Source: Brachypodium distachyon (taxonomy: Eukaryota; Streptophyta; Magnoliopsida; Poales; Poaceae). From it: a DNA stretch of 64,000 nucleotides. The stretch lies in contig NC_016132.3 of assembly GCF_000005505.3 (NCBI RefSeq), positions 25,472,501 to 25,536,500 of the forward strand. Reading direction: 5' to 3'. A program made the translations under genes and the position numbers. This document shows, one piece after another, positions 44,011 to 56,096 of this stretch. The notes under the pieces are model-generated. The model did no database searches and was not told the DNA's origin. It was given only the letters and a program-made list of their open reading frames with translations. Positions within the stretch are counted from its first letter, which is position 1; each line of letters begins with the position of its first letter.

Positions 44011-47000
44011 CTAAGATCTGACCTCATACCTTCCAGCTTGAGTCTGGGCTCGAAAACCTTTGTATGGTGCACTTGGCGTATTTTTCACTTCTAATCTATC
44101 GATTTGAAGCCCGGACAGTGCAACCCCCATAATCCTGAATTTCACCTGAAATGTTGGAAACACGTGCAAATGAGCGAGTCCTTCCTCGAGACGTAGATTT
44201 CCAGAGAGAGATGGCGCTTTGTCTTTGGGAATATGCCCAATTGTCCAAAGGCAGGTCTGCATACATACACAAATGGTATTAGACAAACATTTTGTGGTTT
44301 AAAAAATTCTATTTGTTCCAGTATAAATCAATAGTATAGTATGCATTGATTGATTCAGCAATGCACCATTTTATGATTTTCTAATGCCAAATTCCTCTAT
44401 AACAAGCTAGATCCTAGCTTCACATGTGACATAAAATCAGCATGGATCAAAGTAACAAAACTGCAGCAAATAATGCACTGACCTGATCGGCAAGGATGTC
44501 AACTGTGCCATGATTTGCAGTTAAATCAGCAGAAGCAATAAGAGGAGGCAACTGAAACTGCACTGTTATAGAATCAATAGGTTTTCCAGGATCATTTCGA
44601 ATTCCCACCATCACATTAACACGGCAATTCCCTAAATCAGATGATAATTGCGGTTTGACATAAATTGGTGTAGTCTTCAGTTTCTTAACCCTGGTTATTG
44701 TGATCAAATAATGAGAATATATAACAGACAGCGCAAGGTATCAAATTATACTCGCCCCATTCCAAAATATAAAGGCACCCACACATCCCAAGATTTATTT
44801 TGACCAATAAAGTGGAGTTGTGTGAAACAAAAGTTTAATAATGGAAAAATGCTTTTGGATATTAATGCAATGATGATGTGATTTTTTTCTTCACATGACC
44901 CAAACCTAAATCTTGGGATGCATGGACGGCCTTACGCTTTGGAACGGAGAAAGTAGAAGAAATTAAGATATAACAGTAACTATTTATGCACCTATAGCTC
45001 ATAAGCTTGAACTGCCCATCAGGAGGAACAAATGATAAGATCTGACTGGACTCCCAAGGTCTGAATCGGACACAGGGATGGAACCTCACATCATTGATAA
45101 TTGTGGGATTAGCAAATGACAAGGTCAATTCTGGTACACCCGGAAGACTGGAATTCACTACAATGTCACCACATGCCTCACATTTCACTAGAACCCCTTC
45201 CCTGAAGATCAAATCAATCAAGTAATCAACAAAGATATCAAATATAAGAAACATTCTTTCAGAACGTAGATGCCAAGAGAACAAAGTCAGGTAGTTTAAC
45301 CTTCTCCTCACAAGAAAAGAATAGGAACTTCTACATTGCTAACCACAACTTCTCATATTAATATAATCTTAGAGCTGACCATTTTTTAAATATCTAGGAG
45401 TAATACTTATCATAGCTAATGGTTGGACTTGGAACACAACATTCAGTACTCAGTACTTTGGATGTAGTATAGGCATAGTTCCCTGCAGATAATTTATCGA
45501 AATACCTTGGTCCTAGAAGTCAAAACTGTATATATGATGAATCTTACCATTTACTTAGAGAACTAAATGTGTGATAAAAATACCTGTTCACACGTTCATC
45601 AAGGGTCTAAAAGCCAAAGTTTGCTGATGTGATGAAATTAACTACACTTACAATGTTAAAAAGGAGAGGTGTTGAAATACCTGTTCACACATGCATCTAG
45701 TTCCTCAACAATGGAAACATAGGCCTCATTGCTTGCATCCTTGACAACTGTTGTTCTCCAATGTACAAAAGAAGCAGTTGCATCTGGAAGTTTGTTACCA
45801 ATAGCAGAACTCTTACCAGTCACAACATTCAACATTTTGCTCACAATATTTGGTTGGGCAATCATCTCTTTCAAGATATTTGGCTCTGTAGTGAGAGGAA
45901 AGCCGTTGTCCATCATTTCATCCAAAATCTACATTCATATAAGCACTATGTTGTCAGAGAACTTCCATAAATAATGAATTTATACACTTACTAAACTTGG
46001 TTATCAGTATTAAACTGTCAGATGAACTTCACAAGCGATCAAGCAATTAAATTTGCTGAGTTGCTGATCAACGATTGTTGCTCAAACTGCAGCACACAGC
46101 CTGGGTTAATGATGCTTTAATAGAATCAGTTGCCCTTCATCATCCAAAGAAACAGAGCACTTCCATTTTAGAACCTAATTCTTAACAAGTTAGTAGATAG
46201 TTGTACCTGTTGAAATTCCACGAACTTGATAGCTCTCTATGCAATTTAATATTATCCACACTAGAACTGCTACTTCTAATATGATATCCTATTTTTTAAA
46301 CATGAAATTTAAGGTCCTTCATGTCACAATCTTACAAAGAAAATCATCCTAAAATGAAGGAAAGTGACACTGTAATATCATTCCAAAGACTACGACATAC
46401 ACATGGAAAAATAACGGATGAGGCAACCGGTTGCATAGTTATCATTTGCCGAGAGTAAGAAAAGACACCTGGTAAACAATTACAAAGTTGTCTTTGATTA
46501 TGTCTTCATTCAGATCTCCAAGATAATCTGTCAAGACATCAGCCACGCGAGAGAGAAACTGGATGCCAAAAATCATACGAGCACACCCAAGAAAGAAAAA
46601 GAACAGAAGTTAAAACTAGTAGTCAATCAGGACATCTGCTATTTCAGTGATAAATAACTCTGGGAAGTTACTTTAATATGAACATTTCAGTCTAGGACAG
46701 GCTCATGGATAACAGTAAGAATACTTTAGCTACAATGTGCAATACTTACTTAAAGTGCTTCAAATGTGTGACAGTACTTAATGTATTGTTGTTCAACATA
46801 AGATTTTGTGTCATAAAAAGCTATTCAAACATGGGAACCACTTCATTAACAAATGTATGCTGTAGCTTCTACGATATGAACCATTTTAAAGAGGAGAATA
46901 GGAGGACTGAGACATATTTTAAGTATAACCACCTCGCAGAACGGAGCACCTTACTCAAGCTGGAGAAATCCAAATTCATTTTAATAGAGTACAACTCTTA

Positions 47001-48117
47001 GATCAGAATATAGCAGGTCACACAGTTCCACTAATATTATCAGGACATGAACTGTCATATGTAATGTAAAATGATTATATTGTTTTGACTTACTAAAAAG
47101 ATACCAAGATCGAGTATCATCAACCAGCTTTATAATTTGTATGTTTAGTTATTATACCAGTTTCTGGATTTTTTGATAGGTTGAATGTCAACAGCAAGTT
47201 TTAGAAATATCAGTTATTTCTATGCATATCATGTGTTGGTAAATTAGTGTGTAACAAGCTTAAGTATTGTGGATGTCACATATCCTGCAGAAAGTGTAAT
47301 ATCATATCAAAGCATCCACCATGCACTGTAAATTGTTAGCTTTTGTTGAATGTTGAGTCAAATATGCTATATTGTGTAAAGAAGAAAAAGTGCCAGGATA
47401 TGGAGCACACACCTCAATAGCCATCAACGGGGGCATCTCTACTTGGGTGCATGCCAAGAAGGTCACGCCGTGGCGATATACTTGAAACAGGTAATGAGTT
47501 GGGGACACCACAACCTGCAAGACCTTCCAAAGTCCAAGAAACCATATAAGCCGTGATCCAATTAAAACGATAGTATACACCAAGCAAGACAGCATGATCT
47601 CAGCACTACAGTAGCTCGGAATTCACAAGTTAAGAACTAAATTTCTCTACAACAGCAAAAGCAATGACACAAGATACTGAAACCTCAGACCAGCCAACGA
47701 GTCCACAACAGAAGTCAGCAAGTCAAACGTAAGTATGAAACAAGGGAATCGGCAATCAAGAGCGAAGTGCTAAGCTAAGGGGGAAGCTAATAATCTGGCA
47801 AGGCGCAGAAGCTGGTTTACCTTGGACGGATCGCCGGCGGCGTGGGCAAGGACGTATTCCCAGAACCAGCCGCAGATGGCGCGGTCCACGCGGTGCGCCG
47901 TCATCTGCTTCTCCACCATCACCTCCCTAGAAAGGACGCACCGATCCCAAAATCCCAGCCCCCAAATCACACATCAAATTCAGTTCGAAATCGGTCGACA
48001 GGTAGGATGGATCCGGCGAGAAGACGGGGGTGAACGGATGACCACAGGTAAAGAAAATCTGGAGATTTGGCGCGGAGATTACCCGGAATCGGAGAGGAGG
48101 AAGACGCACTGCAGCAT
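44011..48117 (-). CDS. AP3M: AP-3 adaptor complex subunit mu
   Basis: Eight exons join in frame to 417 residues: 48117-48083, 47926-47821, 47523-47413, 46558-46469, 45928-45681, 45201-44992, 44690-44483 and 44256-44011. The N-terminal longin domain begins MLQCVFLLSDSGEVMVEKQM and includes SPTHYLFQVYRHGVTFLAC and QVEMPPLMAIEF. The C-terminal mu-homology domain includes GVPELTLSFANP, ILSFVPPDGQFKLMSYRVKK, and the end YKGFRAQTQAGRYEVRS. These match plant AP-3 mu (about 415 residues) and not AP-1 or AP-2 mu. The subunit recognises tyrosine-based sorting signals and serves vesicle traffic to the vacuole. Intron 6 carries a miniature element. The exon 3 acceptor (GGAAG/GTCTTGC) was chosen because it keeps the length of the Arabidopsis protein. 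An alternative TGCAG three codons on is possible. Confidence 0.94.
44751..44953. mobile_element. Stowaway-like element in AP-3 mu intron 6
   Basis: CTCGCCCCATTCCAAAATATAA at the left and GCTTTGGAACGGAGAAAG at the right are imperfect inverted ends with TA flanks. An inner inverted pair CATCCCAAGATTTA and TAAATCTTGGGATG is also present. Confidence 0.75.
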
Positions 48118-48243
48118 TCTGCTCACTTTCGCAGTTGAGGATCTTAGGATTAGGAGCGACTCTCGGAAGACCCCGTACTGGTGATGAAGAAACGGGAATT
48201 GTTTGGTCGTACCTTCTTGGGTCGCACGTGGGCTAGTCAGGTT

Positions 48244-48706
48244 TACATGTGGCTATCGGGCCGGGCCCGGTGGGCTTGGCCCGTTTGTGCCCGGCACGTC
48301 ACACAATTAATCGGCCTGAGGTCCCGTCAGCCTCAAGCCCTCCGGCTGGCCCGGCACAGGCCTGTTTTTTATAGGATTACACATTTGGCCATTAGTCTTC
48401 TCAATACTGACCCAACCCACCATTTTTTTCTATCTTAACCCACCATTTCTTCTTGTTTTGGCCCAGCCCACCTTAGTTTTCCATTTTATCTTTAATCCGG
48501 CCCAGCCCAACATGCTTTTTTTTCTTTTTTCAGTAATCTGGCCCATGTGCCGAGGGAGGCCCGTCGGGCCTTAACGGGCCCGGCTGGGCTGGGTGTCGCG
48601 CCTAGGCTTAGAGGTTGCGTTTTCAGGCCGGCCCGGCCCCTCTATTGCCGGGATTCACCAGGCCAGGCCCGTTTATCCTGAGCCGGGCCGGCCCGATAGC
48701 CACATA
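48244..48706. mobile_element. 463-bp inverted-repeat element in the AP-3 mu promoter region
   Basis: TGTGGCTATCGGGCCGG near 48248 and its complement near 48688-48704 form the ends. TAGTCAGGTT is directly repeated at 48234-48243 and 48707-48716. A 9-10 bp target duplication suggests a Mutator-type miniature element. The interior is rich in GGCCCGGC and CCCAGCCCA words and has no gene. It lies about 127 bp upstream of the AP-3 mu start codon. Confidence 0.7.
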
Positions 48707-48758
48707 TAGTCAGGTTCCAGTCGTAACCGTAACCATAACACCAGTTGAACCTGATTAA

Positions 48759-49012
48759 GGGGGTGTTTGGATGGTTTCCTAAGAGCATCGTGCCTGGCCG
48801 GATAAGTCCCTCGGAGTGCATCGAAGGTTGTTTGCTTGGTGACCAAGAAAGAAAACACTAGCCCATGTGACCGTGGAGTTGTGGGTGCATGACTCCATCC
48901 ATCCGGGTTCAAATTATGGTGCTCACAATTATATTTTAGGGGTTTCTCCTGCAGTCTTTCCATAAAAAAAAAATCTCTGGCATGGTGTTCAAGCCTCTAA
49001 CCAAACAGGCCC
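48759..49012. mobile_element. PIF/Harbinger (Tourist-like) miniature element
   Basis: The ends GGGGGTGTTTGGATGG and, on the other strand, GGGCCTGTTTGGTTAG are similar. The 3-bp target duplication TAA is present on both sides (48756-48758 and 49013-49015). Confidence 0.7.
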
Positions 49013-49015
49013 TAA

Positions 49016-51900
49016 ATCCAACCCAGACCAACCTGCCAAACACAGTACGGTCCGCGTTGGGTTAAACCGACGAAAAATCGGCGAAGAGCGAACCAATAGA
49101 AACGAAACTCCTTGTAGAAGTCTATTTTACTATTTGAAGTTGTCTTGGTTTCACGCTCCAACCAAATCACAAACATGCAGATTGGGTTTTAAACCAAAAA
49201 ATTGAACTTGGAAACTAGAATAGCAAGTCTCTTGTAAATGGTATGTCAATTTTCTTGGCCTGCTTCTCATTAGTTTGGGCTCTTCCCCATCTTTATTGCG
49301 CCTTGTGTCTTGCATCGAAGGAGTTACTCTCAAGAGTTCGCTCAAACGATATGTCAAATTTCCAAATGCCTTCATCATACGCCTTGCTCGAACGGGTTGC
49401 ACTTCTTGGGAGCTGACGTCCCCCCCCCCTTCCCCCGGCCAGACTATGTCTGAGACACATTTGTCGTTATCTCCACGAACTGAGTCGCTATCTCACAATG
49501 GGAAATCGTAAACAGCATGAAGCGACCATTCCCGAAAAGGGTTCGATCTCTGTGCTTACAGTGCTAGTTCCTGGATCGACTCGCTAGCACACAATGTTTC
49601 AAGATGTAATATCAAGATACAAAGGTCAAAAGTATATTACATCGCATTGATCCAGAATTTAATAATAACTTACATATTGCATAACCTCATGGGTTAGTTC
49701 AAAAGAAAATAAAATCTTGCAGCGAAAAGGCGGAGATACAGGAGTCCCATAATAACTCCACAGTCGAACATGTTGGAATGTACACTCGCAATCCTAACAA
49801 ATCGTACCTCACTCTTCATCTGGTTCACCTGCAACATTAGACGTTGCAGCCACTAGGGGGTCAATACATTGAATGTAATTGGCAAGTTCACTAAAGGGTT
49901 ATAACAGATCCTATCAAGTACATGCAATATTTGGCTAGGTGGAGTTCAAGCTTTTTTTGCGTGAAAGCAGAACATAATTTACCCTACTACAAATAAATGT
50001 TACAATAATGTTAACTAATGGACACCGGGTAAAAACACCGATGCTCCTATTAAACTATGGACATTGAGTAGACACATCAATGCTCCTATCCCAAGTTCAA
50101 ACCATTCATTTTATTAGGAAATTAGAATGAGTGATACCTTCCTTACAACCCCCAAATCTAGTTGCTCATAATTGCCCGTAACCGGGGACATGGCTAAGTA
50201 CTTAGTTTGACATTCTCGAGAGGTTGTACACATCCCCCACAAGAAACCGACGTGTTAATCCTTTGCTGTCCTCAGGGTAGAGTAGCAATGGCATCGATTA
50301 CAAGACTTTTAGAACATAATCTCCCAGACCACCTGAGGGACCCGCGCTCCCATCTACACATTCTACATCATCACAATCCCTCGGATCTGGGTTCATACAA
50401 CTTACTCAATCTTGGCAGAGCCCATATTACCATGTGGTTGTACTGGAAGATACTAAACAGGAAACTAGTCCAGTCTCTGGTTACCTCGGGTGGCATTCCA
50501 CATTTGCGGCACAAGCAATCCCCGAATCCACGGGGAGACGTCCATGGACGCTCCCCGAATCCATGGAGAGATGACTCAGAGGGACCCATAGAGATGGACT
50601 TGACGCCGCATACATCTCAAAAGCTCAAAGCAGCCCACCCAGAATGATTCATTAAAGTTATTTTTGCCAGGTATCCAAAATACTCCACAATATCAATTTC
50701 ATGGTAATTGAAATTCCCTCCCACGTATACTAACATAGCATAGCATTCAACTACCTACGGTGGCAGGCACAGGTTCCCTACTCTACTAGGACAAAAACAT
50801 AGCTAGCATAGATACGAATAATATCCCTATCAATGCAAACTACACAACACTAGTGCATAAGTATTTAAAATAAGGAATGCAATGTGAATTTATGATCAAA
50901 GTGAAACTTGCCTTTGTTAAGATTGTTGAAGCCTTCTTCTTAAACGACACACAATCACTACAATTGCACTCCGAGTGATCTATCGTGAAGATCGAAAGAA
51001 CGATAATAAACAATATGTTCGATAACTCCAAATGAATTCCAAATGAAACAGCAATGTGCAAAAACATGGATGACATTATAACATTACGAAAACATATTAC
51101 AAGTGTTTTACTATGAAACCTAGGTCCAGAACTAAGGGCTAGGAAATGGTTTGGGTTCAATTGGAGATCGGATGGATGAAGCATGGCTGTCAACGGTTAG
51201 CTATTTCACGTGAACAGAGGCTACTGAAGGTGAACTGGATGGGGTGTGGGGAGTGTTCTAGAGTGTAGAGATTCATCTATCTTTTACAACATAGAAAGAA
51301 TCATCTAATTTCGAGCTACGGAACAAAAGATATTGGCCTTGGAAACTGGCTACTCAATAACAGCATGCAGCAGATTCAGTTTTCAACTGAAGATACACTA
51401 GTCAAAATGAACTGCTAAATGGGAACAAACTGAACATGAATGTGGAATTTCCTGTAAGGTTTGCATTGCAAAAAGAATTGGCCTATATTGATATACAGAT
51501 CAAAAGACATTGGCTTCTAAACATGGCTAATCAAAACAGATCAACATATATCTAGGCTTTGGAAAAAAAAATTGCCAACCAATGTGACAGTGTTTAACAG
51601 ATACCGAGTTTGAATGAAGATTCACTAGTCAAAATGAAATAAAAATTGTGAACCAAGTGATCTAATGTGTAGACAAGGATCTCTTTCATGATCTACAGTA
51701 AGCTTCAACCCAATCGAATCAACTGGTCAAAAGATGTGGTTTACGGAAGATAGCTATTCAACAAACAGGGTTCTGTGAATACAGTTTTCAACCGACGATG
51801 TATGTGGAAGAACTTGGTCGTGTGCACAAGGTGATCTTTCGTGGATAACTTGATGTGTCGCTAGGTCGCCCTAACACCCTAACGCCGGTGCAGCAATCAT
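49016..51900. other. Intergenic, no gene seen
   Basis: No frame has recognisable similarity. Small local duplications occur, for example CCCCGAATCCA near 50519 and 50555. The stretch may be unrecognised retroelement DNA, but I found no LTR ends or primer-binding site. Confidence 0.4.
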
Positions 51901-52170
51901 CGGCGGAGAGGGATCGGGAGACCGGCACCGCTTGGTCCGGTCACTTCGCCGACGAGCACAACCGCGCCGTCCAAGATCAAAGGCCGACGCGCCTTCTGGC
52001 GGGGGCGCACCATCGACGGCGTCCTCGCCCACATCGCCACCAGCAATCAGCCGCGGCTCGACAGAGGCGCCGCGCTCCCTCCTCCATAGGCCCTCCCTCC
52101 CCCTCCTTTACCGGCCGGACGCCACCGCTACCTGGGCGGTGGCTCTGGCTCGTCCTCGCGCGGGTTTGAG
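51901..52170. other. GC-rich lead-in to the acidic frame
   Basis: Open frames exist on both strands, but none has a recognisable domain. Confidence 0.3.
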
Positions 52171-52617
52171 GAGCCGGGTTCATCATCGCCGGAGCACCGC
52201 GGCTGAAGCCGGAGCCAGAGGAGTGGGCGCCTCCTCCGGAGTACGAGAGCGCCGCCATCGACCACCGCGCCGACTCTGACCCGGAGGAGTTCCCAGGTCC
52301 GCACGCCGCCCAGCGCGCTAGCAGGGAGGAGGCGGAGTGGCAGACGGAGGAGCGGCGCCAGCTCGGCGGCTACGCCTCCGAGGTCGAGGCCTGGCTGGCG
52401 ACCGAGGCGGCCAAGGAGGAGGCAAAGAAGGCACTGGCACCGGCACTCGTGCCGGTGAAGCAGGAGCCGAGAGTCATCTTCATCGACTTCGACGATGACT
52501 CCGGCTTCAACTTCGACAGCTCCGGCGACGACGACGGCGACGATTACAGCGTGGGCGACTCGTGGATGGACCACCTAGACGACTATGTTTTTTTAATTAT
52601 TATTATTATTATTATGT
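52171..52617 (+). pseudogene. Acidic repetitive-element protein, no start codon
   Basis: A frame open for about 149 codons reads LKPEPEEWAPPPEYESAAI, later WQTEERRQLGGYASEVEAWL, and ends in an Asp-rich tail (DFDDDSG, DDDGDDYSVGDSW) and stop. No Met opens it. Such Glu/Asp-rich proteins are familiar as repeated, unannotated frames in cereal genomes. Downstream at 52830-52857 the sequence GGCTGGAGATGCTTTTA resembles a PIF/Harbinger element end, so this may be element-borne. A matching left end was not found. Confidence 0.35.
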
Positions 52618-52906
52618 AAATTATTGCAAGTTTAATAAAATGTCGCCGAACATTATGAAATGTTGCCTAATTTGATGAATGTTTGCCTAATTTGATGAAA
52701 ATTTTGCGAGTTTAGTTTTTTAGTATCGGTGGCTTGGCTGGGACGCGGCAGGCCCCCAATTTTCACTTTGCGCCGGCGCGCCCCCCCCCCCCACCCATAT
52801 GGCCCAAAAATGTGGCAGGCCGAACGCCATATGGGGGGAACGGCTGGAGATGCTTTTAGTGAGAGAAAACTGTAGCCTTATATAATTAGATTTTAGTATT
52901 ATGAAA

Positions 52907-53020
52907 CTCTCTCTGTCCCATATTAAGTGACTCAAATTTGTCCAAATATGGATGTATTTATACTTAAAAAGCATCTAAATACATGTAATATTCCGGGATT
53001 TAATATGGGACAGAGGGAAA
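52907..53020. mobile_element. Stowaway miniature element
   Basis: CTCTCTCTGTCCCATATTAA and TTAATATGGGACAGAGGG are inverse partners, with the usual AAATATGGATGTATTTATAC interior. Confidence 0.82.
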
Positions 53021-53033
53021 TACTTGTATTGTA

Positions 53034-53301
53034 CTCCCTTCGTCCACAAAAAAGTGTACGTCTGGATTTAAAATCTGTCCACAAAAGAGTGTTTTTCTCT
53101 CTTTCCAAAGCAGAAAATTGCTTCTCTCACATTACACGGAAATCAAACTCAATGGCATTTCTTCATGCACTTAGCGCATTGGAGGTGGAAGAATGAAACA
53201 AGCGAGAGATGGTGGTTGGCATCTTCCCAATACATTTTTCTATCTCAATGCTTAATTTTTTGAAAAACTCCAAGTATACACTCTTTCGCTGACGGAGGAA
53301 G
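53034..53301. mobile_element. Stowaway-like element, 268 bp
   Basis: CTCCCTTCGTCCACAAAAAA and the right end CTCTTTCGCTGACGGAGGAAG with TA flanks. The interior resembles the element at 21170-21460 (CTGTCCACAAAAGAGT in both), so they are one family. Confidence 0.78.
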
Positions 53302-54160
53302 TATCCTCCATTCAGTAACATTTCGAGACTACCGCCGGAAAAAAAAATCAGGATACGCGTGGCTTAGAATGGCCCTATCAGAAAAACGATGTTGGAACCG
53401 TAGTCTAGATGATTTTGTAACGGGAGTTTGTGTATTGTTTCTCTTGCAGCTAGCAATATGGTTTTTATTTTATTTTAGAAAAGCAATGAGATTTTCTTAA
53501 CCAGTGAGAATGACTTTTTTTTAGAAACAACCAGTGAGAATGACTGGCACTGGACAATTGGTATTGCTCTTTCCGTCTCATAGCACTTTGGCCCAGCCAC
53601 CCATCTCTCCCGTGTTTTCTCCTCAAATCGCTTGATACGTCATCGCGGTCCCCCAACCTCGTCCACAGACGTCGACGCATTGGCCTGTCCCCGTGGGCCG
53701 TGGACGCTGGCGCGGCGCCAATGAGCCCTCTCCGGCCACCACTCCCTCTGGCTTCTGCCACCAGAGCTAGAGAAGAACAGCATCTACATACACAGCTAGC
53801 ACAGTTGGTCAGGACACCTGGAGAGCAAGCCAGCGAAGCGGAAAGGCAATGGAGAAACGAGAACTTGACGGGGAAAGGGAAAAGGTCACACGGCGTGCCA
53901 AATCGGTCAATAGGCAAAAGCTGAGGCGTTCACGGGGTCAATCCAACGGACCCACAGGAAACAAGCAAGCCATGGCGGCATTGCCCATCGTTTCATTCTC
54001 GCTCTGTCGCTCATACATACAGATGGCACGCAAGCACGGAAAGAAGACTGGATTTAAGAACTAACCTGGATGCCTCTCCAACTCCAAGGGAAAAAGAAAT
54101 TTCTGTGTAATTTTTGTGTGTGTACAGTATTCCTGTGCAGTACTGACAGACTGACGGCAC
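53302..54160. other. Intergenic with one micro-insertion
   Basis: No gene was recognised. Frames at 53465-53917 (minus) and 53700-53924 (plus) overlap each other and have no domain. Confidence 0.4.
53499..53545. repeat. Micro-insertion: T-tract between 17-bp direct repeats
   Basis: AACCAGTGAGAATGACT occurs at 53499-53515 and 53529-53545. The insert is TTTTTTTAGAAAC, the reverse of a tail ending GTTTCTAAAAAAA. Confidence 0.65.
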
Positions 54161-54754
54161 CTAATCAAAATCGGCGGCAGGGCTTTCTACAATAGCGGCG
54201 GCGGCGGGGGCGTGCGGGTTGCAGTCGTCGGAGTAGAAGTCGTTGAGCTCGATGAGGGACCGGATCGCGGGGTCCTCCTTGCCGTTGGCGCTCGGGTTGG
54301 CCTCCATCGAGCAGTCCCCGTCGGGGCAGACGCAGCACCACGATGGCGACGACGCGGCGGTTCCTGCGCCAGCGCCAGAGCCGTTCTCCTCCTCGACGGC
54401 GTCGCGGCCGCGGCCGACACCGCCGGGCCTCTCCCTCCGGTTCCTCCTCCCCTGAACCACCGAGGCGCTGCCCCAGCAAGACGGCGCGGCAGGCAGCCTG
54501 TCGCGGATCGCCCTCACGACCTCGCCCCGCTTCTCCTTGCTCTTGCGCCTCCCCTGCTTCTTCTTCTCCTCCGCGTCTCCTCCACCGGACGAAGACGACG
54601 CAGCCGAGCAGGAGGAGGACGGGTCGGACTTCGGCTGCCTCCGCGGCCGAAACGCCCCCACGGGAGCGGCGGCATCAGCGCCGCCTCCCTCCTCTCCGTC
54701 GGCCCCCCCATTCGCTCTCCCCTCCCGCATACATGCAACCGCCAGGACGGACAC
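54161..54754 (-). CDS. Protein of unknown function, 197 residues, intronless
   Basis: A single GC-rich exon on the minus strand opens at MSVLAVACMREG (a second Met at residue 9 is possible) and ends in TAG at 54161-54163. A low-complexity first half is followed by a basic patch (KKKQGRRKSKEKRGEVVRAI). Next comes the patterned stretch RDRLPAAPSCWGSASVVQGR, and near the C-terminus SLIELNDFYSDDCNPH. The spaced conserved-looking blocks and unbroken frame suggest a real plant gene of an uncharacterised family. The Lys/Arg patch could be a nuclear signal. No domain is assigned. Confidence 0.6.
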   Translation of the reverse strand: MSVLAVACMREGRANGGADGEEGGGADAAAPVGAFRPRRQPKSDPSSSCSAASSSSGGGDAEEKKKQGRRKSKEKRGEVVRAIRDRLPAAPSCWGSASVVQGRRNRRERPGGVGRGRDAVEEENGSGAGAGTAASSPSWCCVCPDGDCSMEANPSANGKEDPAIRSLIELNDFYSDDCNPHAPAAAAIVESPAADFD

Positions 54755-55463
54755 GCGGCAACAGGATCGGCTGTCACGGGACTATTGGCAGCCGCCAAAT
54801 CCGCCGTCGGGAGGCGATTTTCTGGTGCGGGTGATCGATTTGGGGATTGGAAAGGGGAGAAGGATGAGGAAGGCGTGCACCTAATTCGGCGGTTCCGTCC
54901 GGTGGTGGCTAGCTATTATTGCGCACAGCTTGCGCTGCGTCGACGTTGTCGCCTTGGCTGGACTTCGCTTTCTTGTTCTCCTCTCCCTTTCGTCGCAAGC
55001 GTACGTTTGAGTTGAGAAACAAGGAAACTGCCTCGTCAAAATTAAATGTGAAACGATTTTTTTGAAGGGTGGAGCAAATGATTTTTTTTATAGAGGTGAA
55101 AAGAAAGAATGATTCTTTAGAGGGTGTAGGTGTATCTAAGAAAAAAGATAATCTAGAGTATTTAAACATACGGGAGGGAGCAACATTGTCGCCACCAGTG
55201 GTTCCGCGACACGTTTCTTAGATATTACGTGATATGATCCGTTTGAAATTAATAAGTAGGATATGTTGTGATGGTAAGTTTGCATTGGACAGAATTCCAC
55301 TTTCGCCTCATATTTGTCACACAATTTTATCCCATTTGTTTTCTTCTATACTTTACTTTTAGGCTAACTTTGGCATTGGTGAACTGTGTTTCGCTGAACT
55401 TATTTTATAATCTACTATGGAAAAATACACACGAAAGTTGATTAGCCACGAAAATAGTAAAGA
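54755..55463. other. Upstream region of the 197-residue gene
   Basis: A GC-rich leader, then AT-rich DNA up to the gypsy LTR. Nothing else was seen. Confidence 0.45.
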
Positions 55464-56074
55464 TGATATGGGGTGGCCCGATCTTCTCGTTGAGCTCGTA
55501 GTAGATAGATGATAACTCGCGAGACGCTAACGAATCTATGGCTAGTCCCTTGCTGCCAATGCAACAATTCTCAACCCTAGTTAACATTCGCAACACCACA
55601 CGCTTGCGCACGTAGCCGACCACAAAGCGGTTCTGCAATCTACCAATTCCCAATGGAACAATAGATAGCACTTGAATCTTCAGTAGCAAAAACACCAGAT
55701 CGCAACAAAATGGTGAAGGTAAATTCCTGCTCGAATCAAAGAGTAATATAATTTCAGATGAATGCTTGTAGCAGTTCAACGAAAAGTTCTGAATAATCTA
55801 AACGTGGTCTAACCCTAATCGTGGGCGACCCTCAACTTATATAGGAGGTTGGACGTCCAGCAACCTAATTGGACTCGGACTCGAACTTGGTTCAACCCAA
55901 ACTTGATACAAACTGACCCAAAATGTTGGGTTCAGCCCAAACTATGAGCACGCAGGTCCAACTCACACTTAGGCAAATAGACCATGTCGTAGGCAGCCCT
56001 ATGTGTGTCACATGCTCCTCGACGTGCGCTGATGCCTTAGACATGCTTGACGTGTCATAGGACTTGTCCTAACA
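55464..56074 (-). repeat. 3' LTR of the gypsy element
   Basis: In plus orientation it begins TGATATGGGGTGG and ends GTCCTAACA. A TATATAAG box on the minus strand at 55836-55843 is the likely LTR promoter. AAAGA precedes it at 55459-55463. Confidence 0.85.
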
Positions 56075-56096
56075 TCAGCCACGACAACTTGTATTG

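Noticed and set aside
54212..55015. Plus-strand frame of 267 codons over the 197-residue gene
   Set aside because: The minus-strand frame has conserved-looking blocks and a clean start and stop. The plus frame is Arg/Ala/Val-biased and continues into AT-rich DNA.
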